Under the pieces are notes generated by a model, which worked only from the letters and a program-made list of their open reading frames with translations, was not told the DNA's origin and did no database searches. Below, piece by piece: positions 1-6,732 of a DNA stretch of 6,732 nucleotides. Position numbers and translations under genes: made by a program. Source of the stretch: Chlorobiota bacterium (GTDB lineage Bacteria > Bacteroidota > Bacteroidia > Flavobacteriales > Flavobacteriaceae); assembly GCA_013151975.1 (NCBI GenBank), contig JAADHG010000043.1, positions 1 to 6,732 on the forward strand, written 5' to 3'. The first letter of the stretch is position 1. Every line of letters starts with the position of its first letter.

Positions 1-278
1 TCGCGGGGTTGTAAATAAGTTCCCTGCCAACTTAATTCTCCATCATTAGCCAATAATTCCGAGGCTAAGTTTAAACGTCCGCCATAAAGTGAAGGATCTC
101 CGGCTTCAGAATATTCGGCAATCAATAATTTTTGGACATTTGCCGCACTGGAGAGTGCTACATCCGGCGATAAACTTTGCGCCGGTTCTATATTTAATTT
201 ACCTTCACAACTTGATAAAAAGGATAGAGACGTCAGTAATACTATTGTATATAAAATATGTTTTATAATGTTTTTCAT
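1..278 (-). CDS. SusD/RagB-family nutrient-binding outer-membrane lipoprotein (N-terminal part, runs off the window)
   Basis: Translation from the ATG at 276-278 gives 92 residues before the window edge. They begin MKNIIKHILYTIVLL, a lysine-containing n-region followed by a hydrophobic stretch, and then LSSC, a lipobox with the acylated Cys at residue 24. The mature part continues with IEPAQSLSPDVALSS and later YGGRLNLASELLANDGE, which matches the N-terminal helical (TPR-like) region of SusD-family proteins. By family knowledge the protein is a surface lipoprotein that lids the SusC barrel and binds the substrate before import. Only about a fifth of a normal SusD homologue (roughly 450-600 residues) is present, so the ligand-binding region is not visible. 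It starts 11 bases after the stop of the SusC-like gene, with the AT-rich spacer AACTATTTACT and no Shine-Dalgarno motif. This implies co-transcription and the SD-independent initiation usual in Bacteroidota. The substrate is unknown. Confidence 0.93.
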   Translation of the reverse strand, partial: MKNIIKHILYTIVLLTSLSFLSSCEGKLNIEPAQSLSPDVALSSAANVQKLLIAEYSEAGDPSLYGGRLNLASELLANDGELSWQGTYLQPR

Positions 279-289
279 AGTAAATAGTT

Positions 290-3200
290 TTAAAAATTTA
301 TGTTAACTCCTAAAGTAACCGTTTTAGCCGGAGGAGCGGAGTAAAAAGCAATACCTTGTTGAATATTTGAAACTCCGGTAATATAGTCAGCTGTTGACTC
401 AGGGTCATTTCCCGTATATTTTGTAATTGTTAATAAATTAAACCCTGTAACATATACCCTGAACTGGTCTAATTTTAATTTTTCCACAAGCTGTTTAGGA
501 AAGCTATACCCAATTGTAATATTCCGCAATCTCACAAAATTTGCTTTTTGTAAATACCTTGTGGAATGATGTGTACCATTATTTCCAAATAAACGGGCCT
601 GAGGTACATCGGTTATATCCCCGGGTTTTTGCCAACGTTGCAATTGATGTACTGTTTGGTTATCGAAAAAGTTTCCATTTGCCTCTTGAAAACGTCCCCC
701 AAGATTATAAATCGAAGCACCTCTTTGGGCTTGAAACGTAAATGAAAAATCTAAACCTTTATAATAAAAAGTATTGGATAACCCCATAATTACATTTGGA
801 AACGGGTTGCCGACAATTACGCGTTTGGCATCACTATAATTTTTAGTAGTATTTCTGTTTCTTGAACCATCCGGGTTTAATGTATTCAAATAATACAAAG
901 CATCACCGTTTGCAGGATCTACACCAGCATATTCCGGCATGTAAAAATCCGAAATTGCTTCGCCTTGTCGCACAATATTTCTACCTTCAATAATATCACC
1001 ATTTGGAAGGCTGATTACTTTATTTTTATTATACGATATGTTAAAACTTGTAGTCCAGGTAATTCCATTTGTTACCACGTTTTTAGTGTTTAACATAAAC
1101 TCTACTCCGGTATTTTGCATAGAACCAATATTTTTAGTTATAGTTTGAAATCCTGATGTGCCGGGTATTGGTTCGTTTAGAAGCAAATTACTTGTCTTCT
1201 TTTTATAATAATCTATCACACCACCAATGCGGTTGTTTTTAAAAAACCCAAAGTTTATACCAACATCAATTTGCGAGGTACGTTCCCACTTTAAATTGGG
1301 ATTACCTAATTGCGTAGGTGCTAAACCTGCTTTTTGATTATAAGATGAACCCTGGAACAAACTTCTACTGGCAAAGTTTCCAATACCTGCATTGCCTGTA
1401 ACACCCCAACTGGCGCGTAATTTTAAAAGTGATAGAATATGGGAATCTTTTAAAAAATCTTCGTCAGAAAGAATCCAACCAATAGAAGCTGCCGGAAACC
1501 ATCCAAACTGATTATTTATACCAAATCGGGAAGACCCATCGCGTCTTATACTGGCGTTAAGTAAATATTTATTTTTGTATGAGTAAGCAACTCTTGCAAA
1601 ATAACCTAAAAAGTCATAAGCGGATAAACTACTTGCTCCCCCGGTAATATTTCCGGCACTCTGAAGCGTTCGCAATGCATCAGAGGGGAAGTCGGTACCT
1701 TCAACATGCTGTGCTTTAAGAATACTTTTTTCGAAAGATGTACCCAGCGTTATGTTAACCCTGTGATCTTCGTTAAAATTTTTAGTAAATGTAAAATAGT
1801 TATTTAAATCATATCTTTCTGTTCTATGTGAAGTGGCAATAGCAAAGCCATTTGTTCCCTGAGCTTCGGTTAAACTACCCGAAAATTCTTCGGCTAATTG
1901 ACCATTATAGTCATAGGCAACTTCTGATCTAAATTTTAAACTTGGTATTATTTGGTATTCAGCATACATATTTATTAAGGCATGCCAAATATTTGTTTGA
2001 AAACTACCGTCTTGTGCCTGCACTAAAAAATTATAATACAGAGTATGACGGTTTGCAACGCCATTTGCATCAAAAGGACGCGTAAAGGGAGTTTGTGCGA
2101 TAGCCTGTAACGGTGTGGAAAACTGATCATCGTTAGAAACACGGTCTATTATTATTCTGGAAAAAGATGTATTAGTACCTATTTTAAGTTTATCTGAAAC
2201 ATGATTCTCTACATTGGCCCTAATACTGTAACGTTGTAATTTATTATCAAATACAATTCCATCAGTTTTATTATAAGCTGAAGAAATAAAGAAGGTCGTT
2301 TTACGATTGCCACCGGAGGCCGAAATATTATAATTTGAAACAGAACCCTTAACTAAGGCTAAATTTTGCCAATTAGTGTTAACGGAGGAGTTCCATTCAG
2401 CCTTACCATCCCATGAATATAAAGTATAAAAATGGTGTAACTGGGCTAATGTATAACCGGAATTTTTAGCCGCTTCATCAAATAATTCTATATACTGGGC
2501 TGTATTCAACCAATCTCTTTTATGGGTTGTTCTACTAAATCCTGTAGAATAATTTAAGGATATCCTCGTTTTACCCTGCTTCCCCTTTTTTGTTGTGATG
2601 AGTATAACTCCATTTGAGCCTCTGGCACCATAGATTGCTTCTGATGAAGCATCTTTTAAAATCTCAACAGATGCAATATCATTTGGATTTAAGAATAATA
2701 ACGGATTTATGGGAGAGCTATTTGTAGATTCATCTGTATTAAGAATAGGAATACCATCTACGACATACAGTGGTTCCTGAGAAGCCGTTATAGTTGAAAT
2801 TCCTCTAATATGAACTTTTATACCGCTTTCCAGTTTGCCATTTGTTTGAGTAATCAGTACTCCTGCAGCTTTTCCAACAAAAGCGCTTTGCAAACTGGGA
2901 GTAGGAATATTATTTATTTTGGCCGCACCTATTGAAGATATTGCACTTGTAACACGTCTTTTTGATTGTGTTCCATAACCTACTACCACAACTTGACCAA
3001 GTGAGACTGCAGAAGAAGTCAGACGTACATTAATAATTGCCTGACCTGTGAAGGCAATTGTTTGTGTTTTCATGCCAACAAAAGAGAATACTATCGCTTT
3101 CGCGTTAGCTGGTACATTCAATTGGTACTTACCGTTAATACCCGTTGTAGTTCCCAAATTGGTTCCTTTAACTACCACAGATACTCCGGGCAATGTACTT

Positions 3201-3304
3201 CCATCAACAGTACTGGTAACCGTACCAGTAACAGTTGTTTGCGCTAATACACTTTGTAGGCCAATAAAGCCCATCAAAATGAAAAAAAGGAAAAAATTTT
3301 TCAT
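290..3304 (-). CDS. SusC/RagA-family TonB-dependent outer-membrane receptor
   Basis: This complete 1004-residue protein has the length typical of SusC homologues. A Sec signal peptide spans about residues 1-21 (MKNFFLFFILMGFIGLQSVLAQ). A carboxypeptidase-regulatory-like beta-sandwich follows at about 24-95 (VTGTV, LPGVSVVVKGT, GTTTGINGKYQL). Next come the SusC-type linker GQVVVVGYGTQ at 103-113 and the plug domain at about 115-240, with LYVVDGIP (179-186), VEILKDASSEAIYGARGSNG (213-232) and GVILITTKKGK. The remainder is the 22-stranded barrel, ending in the terminal Phe (VTLGVNINF) expected for BAM-mediated insertion. No frameshift or missing segment is visible. With the SusD partner it should form the TonB-ExbBD-powered import complex for glycans or peptides; nothing in the sequence names the substrate. 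The start is chosen because the signal peptide begins directly at this Met and its leader is AT-rich without a Shine-Dalgarno sequence. No classical FecI/FecR-type signalling extension lies between the signal peptide and the regulatory-like domain, so trans-envelope sigma/anti-sigma signalling is not indicated. Confidence 0.96.
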   Translation of the reverse strand: MKNFFLFFILMGFIGLQSVLAQTTVTGTVTSTVDGSTLPGVSVVVKGTNLGTTTGINGKYQLNVPANAKAIVFSFVGMKTQTIAFTGQAIINVRLTSSAVSLGQVVVVGYGTQSKRRVTSAISSIGAAKINNIPTPSLQSAFVGKAAGVLITQTNGKLESGIKVHIRGISTITASQEPLYVVDGIPILNTDESTNSSPINPLLFLNPNDIASVEILKDASSEAIYGARGSNGVILITTKKGKQGKTRISLNYSTGFSRTTHKRDWLNTAQYIELFDEAAKNSGYTLAQLHHFYTLYSWDGKAEWNSSVNTNWQNLALVKGSVSNYNISASGGNRKTTFFISSAYNKTDGIVFDNKLQRYSIRANVENHVSDKLKIGTNTSFSRIIIDRVSNDDQFSTPLQAIAQTPFTRPFDANGVANRHTLYYNFLVQAQDGSFQTNIWHALINMYAEYQIIPSLKFRSEVAYDYNGQLAEEFSGSLTEAQGTNGFAIATSHRTERYDLNNYFTFTKNFNEDHRVNITLGTSFEKSILKAQHVEGTDFPSDALRTLQSAGNITGGASSLSAYDFLGYFARVAYSYKNKYLLNASIRRDGSSRFGINNQFGWFPAASIGWILSDEDFLKDSHILSLLKLRASWGVTGNAGIGNFASRSLFQGSSYNQKAGLAPTQLGNPNLKWERTSQIDVGINFGFFKNNRIGGVIDYYKKKTSNLLLNEPIPGTSGFQTITKNIGSMQNTGVEFMLNTKNVVTNGITWTTSFNISYNKNKVISLPNGDIIEGRNIVRQGEAISDFYMPEYAGVDPANGDALYYLNTLNPDGSRNRNTTKNYSDAKRVIVGNPFPNVIMGLSNTFYYKGLDFSFTFQAQRGASIYNLGGRFQEANGNFFDNQTVHQLQRWQKPGDITDVPQARLFGNNGTHHSTRYLQKANFVRLRNITIGYSFPKQLVEKLKLDQFRVYVTGFNLLTITKYTGNDPESTADYITGVSNIQQGIAFYSAPPAKTVTLGVNINF

Positions 3305-3384
3305 ATAATTTTTAATTAAGTTAATAAAATATGTTTAAAAACATCCAATTTCCAATACGTTATATTCTTAACAATAAATTTTAT
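3305..3384 (-). promoter_or_regulatory. AT-rich leader / likely promoter region of the susC-susD-like pair
   Basis: These 80 bases separate the stop codon of the transposase remnant from the ATG of the SusC-like gene, and are the only non-coding DNA directly in front of the pair. They are strongly AT-rich. I searched the minus strand here for the Bacteroidota -7 element TAnnTTTG and found no exact match. The only nearby TTTG-type sequence (ACAATTTGAATAAA, 3381-3394) overlaps the transposase stop. The promoter could therefore be a degenerate element here, or lie inside the transposase remnant. No Shine-Dalgarno sequence precedes the ATG. The assignment as a promoter region is positional inference only. 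Confidence 0.35.
3331..3344. repeat. 14-bp palindrome (ATGTTT-AA-AAACAT) upstream of the SusC-like gene
   Basis: Two perfect 6-base arms, ATGTTT at 3331-3336 and AAACAT at 3339-3344, are separated by AA. The site ends 26 bases before the SusC-like start codon. It could be an operator half-site pair, a small hairpin in the 5' leader, or chance in AT-rich DNA. No regulator gene is present in the window to link to it. Confidence 0.3.
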
Positions 3385-4219
3385 TCAAATTGTTGACAAC
3401 TTATCCATTCCCATAAATCCTGCCCGTAACGAAGCCGGGTAGATCTTGGATTTCAGAACAAAACGGTTGCTCCCTGTTCTGAACTTTAATCGTTCCCATT
3501 TGACCAGAGTAATTATAGCAGCATAAGAATAACTCAATTTAGTTGGAACCGTTTTTGTTGGAACTTTAGCAAAAGAAGTGTTGTGTTTTACTGATTTATG
3601 AAACCACTCTGTTTTCCACCGTATTTGACAGATTGTAGTTATTTGCTTATATGCCGGGTTGAGGTTACTTGAAATCAGATACAAGACGCCCACACAACCC
3701 CCTTTGTTTTTGAAGACTTGTTTTATCAGTAAGACAAGAAATTCTACTTGTTTAAAGTTTTTTTGCACAGTACCATGTACCAGTCCCCCTAACCCAATGC
3801 TGATACATTTGCCATTTAATTTATCCGGTTTGGTTAGAGCTACTTTCCGGTTTTTCTTCATAGCCATTACAAAATCCTTTTTCACAGTTTCTTTTACAAA
3901 TCGCGTGCTTTGCAAAGATGAAAACCAGATATTGTTCAATATATATTGATATTTAACCTGGTTAGTTTCAACCGTCTGTAATCATTTACGGTATAGTTCA
4001 CTTTTTGTTTTGTCACTTATCCGCCTCCTCTTGCCTAATGCGAGATTAACCTGCTTTTTACCTTTAGTAACAAAACCGGTAGCTAATGGAACATTGCCCC
4101 CCCTACTATAGAAAGCCGTTATGAAATTAACGCCTTTAACACTTCTGTTTTTGACATGATTCCAATGCCTGCAGATAATCTATGTACAAGTCAGTTATTT
4201 CGGACTTGTTAACAATCAT
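3385..4219 (-). pseudogene. Internally deleted, inactivated IS4-superfamily (YREK, DDE) transposase
   Basis: Three pieces of one transposase gene can be read. From the ATG at 4217-4219 the first frame gives MIVNKSEITDLYIDYLQALE, resembling the N-terminus of this IS4-like group, and stops at 4136-4138. From about 4167 a second frame gives HWNHVKNRSVKGVNFITAFY and continues to a TGA at 3982-3984. The same frame reads on as LQTVETNQVKYQYILNNIWFSS and stays open to the natural end DKLSTI at 3385. The join near 4150-4170 is therefore an internal deletion that also shifts the frame; the segment that carries the first catalytic Asp in relatives is missing. The second Asp, expected as D in LND-WFSS, is Asn (codon 3931-3933). 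The YREK signature is present as C-x2-R-x3-E-x6-K, with Tyr replaced by Cys (codon 3628-3630). The catalytic Glu and Lys remain. The longest open piece, 3385-3939 from a TTG codon, would be easily annotated as a 184-residue hypothetical protein, but TTG is the Leu of YQYILNN. Intact relatives are, from memory, around 400 residues, so 100 or more residues are lost. I could not identify terminal inverted repeats or a target duplication. Confidence 0.88.
4186..4209. repeat. Inverted repeat ACAAGTC / GACTTGT inside the transposase N-terminal codons
   Basis: Two perfect 7-base arms lie at 4186-4192 and 4203-4209 with a 10-base loop. On the transcribed strand they overlap transposase codons 4-12 (NKSEITDLY). 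A hairpin so close to the start codon could reduce translation of the transposase, as leader structures do in some insertion sequences, but this is inference. It may equally be chance. Confidence 0.3.
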
Positions 4220-4297
4220 TGTTTTATTATATTAAAATTACCATTTTTCGCGTAAGATGAGTGAATTAATATTAATCATAAAATATTTTTTAAAATC
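4220..4297. other. Short AT-rich intergenic segment between the propeller gene and the transposase remnant
   Basis: These 78 bases follow the stop of the propeller-protein gene and precede the transposase start. They contain a 12-bp AT-only palindrome (ATTAATATTAAT, 4265-4276) and A/T tracts around 4279-4294. They contain no GC-rich stem followed by a T-run, so no intrinsic terminator is called. One boundary of the insertion sequence must lie in or near this segment or the adjacent coding end, but I could not place it. Confidence 0.4.
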
Positions 4298-6732
4298 TCA
4301 TTCCATTTTTATCGCCCCAATACCAGCCTGCCACAATTGCTTATTAAATTCCGGGATAGCCGAATTAATTAGTTTATTGGCTCTGGCATTTAATTTCTCC
4401 CAGCGTAAATCAAGAACAGCCTTTCTATCTATTGATGACTTATTTACACGAGGGATGCTACTTTCAGTTTGATTTATTAAAAACTTATATTGTGCTGTAA
4501 ACTTACCGGGGAAAGCCTCTACATCATCATAAGCCTTAATTTTACGTTGAACCATAGCTTCATCCCAAGCCACAAGTTGTGCAATTAATGCATTACCGGC
4601 TTTAATTAAAACCTCATGTCCCTTTTTCTTCTTTAATATCAAAATCACTTTTTTAATTTGGCCCTGAGCTTTCTTAAGAGTACTGATTTTATGATACATT
4701 TCTGTAAGCGGTTGTTCCAAACCTCTCATAAAAACATCATAGGTTTTATATTGATCTTCTTTGATTCCGTAAAGTGGATTTTTTTTGATTAATACATTGG
4801 TAGTCAATATATTATTTCCAACTTTTAGCTGTGCTTCATAAGTCCCGGGAGATGCCACATGGCCTTTAAAACTCCCTCCAAAATACACATTCGGAATGCC
4901 AGGCATTATAGGGTAGCGCATATCCCAGACAAAACGGTTCAAACCTTCTTTTTTAGACATGGCTGGCGTGGGTGGTGGTCCGCCATCCCATTTTTTATAT
5001 GCCGTATCCTTAATTGAACTGAACGAGCGTATTAAAGTTCCTTTATCATTTCTTATTTGTAATGTAACTACAATAGAATCAGCTATTTTTGGAAGTTCAT
5101 AATAAAAAACAACACCATTTGCAGGATTAACACCTGCAAATGGATTTGTTCCTTTAAATTTATCCGAATTACCATTCAACGGACTTCCCCAGGACCCGTA
5201 AATGGCAGGTGCCGGTTTATAAATTTTAATTTTCTCCTTATGACGAGGATGGTATTGTTCTAAAACGGTCAAATCATCTAATATCCAAAAAGCTCTACCG
5301 GCGGTTGCTACTAATAAATTACCATCATGAACCATCAAGTCTGTAATAGGTGTTACAGGTAAATTTAATTGAAAAGGTTGCCACGTTTTGCCGCCATTCC
5401 AAGATATATATATACCAAGTTCCGTACCGGCATATAATAAATTTTTTCTTATGGGATCTTCTCTAACAACACGTGTAAAGGCACCATAAGGGATTCCGGA
5501 ACTTATATTAGTCCAACTTTTACCGTAGTTAGTGGTTTTATAAATAGCCGGTGTAAAATCGTTAAACTTGTATCTCGTTGTTGCAATATATGCTGTTGCC
5601 GGATCGTGTGGCGAAACTTCAATAGCATTAACTATACATTGCTTTAATCCTTTAGGCGTTACATTGTTCCAATGTGCGCCGTCATCTCTGGTTAAATAAA
5701 CAAATCCATCATTACTACCCGTCCAAAATACACCCTTTTCGCCAGGGGATTCTTTTATATAGCTCAAAGTACCATAATTTTCACCCCCCACTGCCTCGTG
5801 GGTATAGGGACCGCCGCCATTACCTTGTTTATCGTTAAGATTGCGTGTTAAGTCGGGTGAAAATTTTTCCCAGGTTTTTCCCATATCTTTTGTTCTAAAC
5901 ACCATTTGAGCTCCATGATAATAGGTGTTTAGTTCGTGCTGAGACCTAATGATAGGGGCATTCCAGTTAAAAAGGTATTTCATATTTCTGGCTTCTCTGC
6001 CAATATAATCAATAGGCGCTTCCATTATTTTTGTACTTGCCTTTGATTTCATATCTAAGACGTCTATGGTACCCAGATAACTTCCACCCATCACATATCT
6101 CGGATTATTCGGATTAAACGCGAGGAAGGCGCTTTCGCCACCAGCTGAATACGTCCAGTCTTGTTGTGTAATTGCCTTTCTGCCAAGCGAAAGACTCGCA
6201 ATTTTGACTGAAGTATTATCTTGCTGTCCGCCATATAAGTTATATGGAAATAAATTATCAGCATTAACTCTATAAAACTGCCCCGTTGGCATATTAGCTT
6301 GTGTTGACCAGGTTTTTCCATTATTAAACGAAATGGCAGCGCCGCCATCATTAGCTATTACCATATTTTTTGAATTTTCAGGATTAATCCAAAGGTCATG
6401 AAAATCGCCATGAGTACCTTTTAAAACCTTCCATGTTTTTCCGCCATCAATTGACCGCAAAGCCGATGCACTTAATACATAAACCGTATTTTCATTATTG
6501 GGATCAACAAAAACTTTGGTATAATACCAGGCCCGTTGCGTTAGCCTCTTATCACCACTTACTTTGTGCCAGTTTTTACCAGAATTATCAGACACAAACA
6601 ATCCGCCATGATCGTCATTACTTTCTATTAGCGCATACACCTTCCCGGAATTAGAGCGAGAAACCGCAATGGCCATTTTGCCTTTTTCTTTTGGAAGCCC
6701 CTTAAAAATTTTAAACCAGGTGTCGCCACCAT
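4298..6732 (-). CDS. Sortilin/VPS10-like Asp-box (BNR) beta-propeller protein, N-terminus outside the window
   Basis: The frame is open to the window edge and gives 810 residues. The Met at 6674-6676 is internal, because the 18 codons before it begin GGDTW, the end of another Asp-box. Counting from that Met, seven further Asp-boxes of the form S/T-x-D/N-x-G-x-x-W lie at 29-36, 75-82, 116-123, 262-269, 329-336, 381-388 and 425-432, with family-typical GGQQDN (149-154), TGSNDG (319-324) and AGTELG (416-421). These mark a many-bladed propeller of the sortilin/VPS10 or 'BNR glycosyl hydrolase' type common in Bacteroidota at about 1000 residues. A beta-sandwich-like region follows at about 520-632 (FYYELP, LNRFVWDMRYP, GTYEAQLKVG), then a lysine-rich, mainly helical tail at about 640-790. 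The protein ends GIGAIKME, without a type IX secretion C-terminal signal. The signal peptide, if any, is off-window. Although often labelled glycosidases, such proteins have no established reaction. I cannot identify catalytic residues, so substrate and activity stay open. Confidence 0.88.
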   Translation of the reverse strand, partial: GGDTWFKIFKGLPKEKGKMAIAVSRSNSGKVYALIESNDDHGGLFVSDNSGKNWHKVSGDKRLTQRAWYYTKVFVDPNNENTVYVLSASALRSIDGGKTWKVLKGTHGDFHDLWINPENSKNMVIANDGGAAISFNNGKTWSTQANMPTGQFYRVNADNLFPYNLYGGQQDNTSVKIASLSLGRKAITQQDWTYSAGGESAFLAFNPNNPRYVMGGSYLGTIDVLDMKSKASTKIMEAPIDYIGREARNMKYLFNWNAPIIRSQHELNTYYHGAQMVFRTKDMGKTWEKFSPDLTRNLNDKQGNGGGPYTHEAVGGENYGTLSYIKESPGEKGVFWTGSNDGFVYLTRDDGAHWNNVTPKGLKQCIVNAIEVSPHDPATAYIATTRYKFNDFTPAIYKTTNYGKSWTNISSGIPYGAFTRVVREDPIRKNLLYAGTELGIYISWNGGKTWQPFQLNLPVTPITDLMVHDGNLLVATAGRAFWILDDLTVLEQYHPRHKEKIKIYKPAPAIYGSWGSPLNGNSDKFKGTNPFAGVNPANGVVFYYELPKIADSIVVTLQIRNDKGTLIRSFSSIKDTAYKKWDGGPPPTPAMSKKEGLNRFVWDMRYPIMPGIPNVYFGGSFKGHVASPGTYEAQLKVGNNILTTNVLIKKNPLYGIKEDQYKTYDVFMRGLEQPLTEMYHKISTLKKAQGQIKKVILILKKKKGHEVLIKAGNALIAQLVAWDEAMVQRKIKAYDDVEAFPGKFTAQYKFLINQTESSIPRVNKSSIDRKAVLDLRWEKLNARANKLINSAIPEFNKQLWQAGIGAIKME

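Noticed and set aside
3048..3308. Plus-strand open frames of 86 and 61 codons opposite the SusC signal peptide and regulatory domain.
   Set aside because: They lie antisense within a well-supported gene, show no recognisable domain, and are readily explained as shadows of that gene.
3659..3949. Plus-strand 96-codon frame opposite the transposase remnant.
   Set aside because: The minus-strand translation is clearly transposase, and the plus-strand frame has no recognisable motif.
4265..4276. 12-bp perfect palindrome ATTAATATTAAT downstream of the propeller gene.
   Set aside because: It consists only of A and T in a very AT-rich stretch, so it is easily explained by chance, and it lacks the features of a terminator or a known operator.
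3334..4294. TTTAAAA-like runs on both sides of the transposase remnant (3334-3340 and about 4288-4294) as a possible target-site duplication.
   Set aside because: The sequence is low-complexity and AT-only, and I found no matching terminal inverted repeats just inside the two copies.
6091..6351. Minus-strand 86-codon and plus-strand 73-codon frames inside the propeller gene (6091-6351 and 6433-6654).
   Set aside because: They overlap a strongly supported coding frame with eight Asp-boxes, and have no features of their own.
1..6732. CRISPR arrays, tRNA or rRNA genes, riboswitches, retron or phage-defence modules.
   Set aside because: I saw no regularly spaced repeats, no structured RNA motifs and no defence-type protein domains. 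Nearly the whole window is explained by three protein genes and one IS remnant.

Overview
This window reads as chromosomal DNA of a member of the Bacteroidota. The evidence is a SusC-type TonB-dependent outer-membrane receptor followed 11 bases later by the start of a SusD-type lipoprotein. In addition, the DNA is AT-rich and the start codons have AT-rich leaders with no Shine-Dalgarno sequence. The style of the SusC plug domain and the large sortilin-like propeller protein fit Chitinophagia, Sphingobacteriia or Cytophagia, but the window alone does not fix the family. All real genes lie on the minus strand, so transcription runs from high to low coordinates.

Layout in the direction of transcription: (1) 6732 to 4298 holds most of a large Asp-box (BNR) / VPS10-sortilin-like beta-propeller protein whose N-terminus lies outside the window. 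(2) 4219 to 3385 holds a decayed IS4-superfamily (YREK) transposase gene. The first 20 or so codons are joined out of frame to the middle and C-terminal part, so the segment that should carry the first catalytic aspartate is missing. The remnant also has an in-frame TGA, an Asn where the second catalytic Asp is expected, and a Cys in place of the Tyr of the YREK motif. (3) 3384 to 3305 is a short AT-rich leader with a 14-bp palindrome. (4) 3304 to 290 is a complete 1004-residue SusC-like receptor. (5) 278 to 1 is the N-terminal 92 residues of the partner SusD-like lipoprotein.

SusC and SusD homologues form a pedal-bin complex: the SusD lipoprotein caps the SusC barrel, and TonB-energised import of an oligosaccharide or peptide follows. 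The substrate cannot be read from the sequence. The propeller protein is probably exported, but its activity is unknown and its link to the SusC/D pair rests only on proximity. I did not find a clearly new biological system. The most informative observation is the structure of the broken insertion sequence and its position immediately in front of the susC-like gene.
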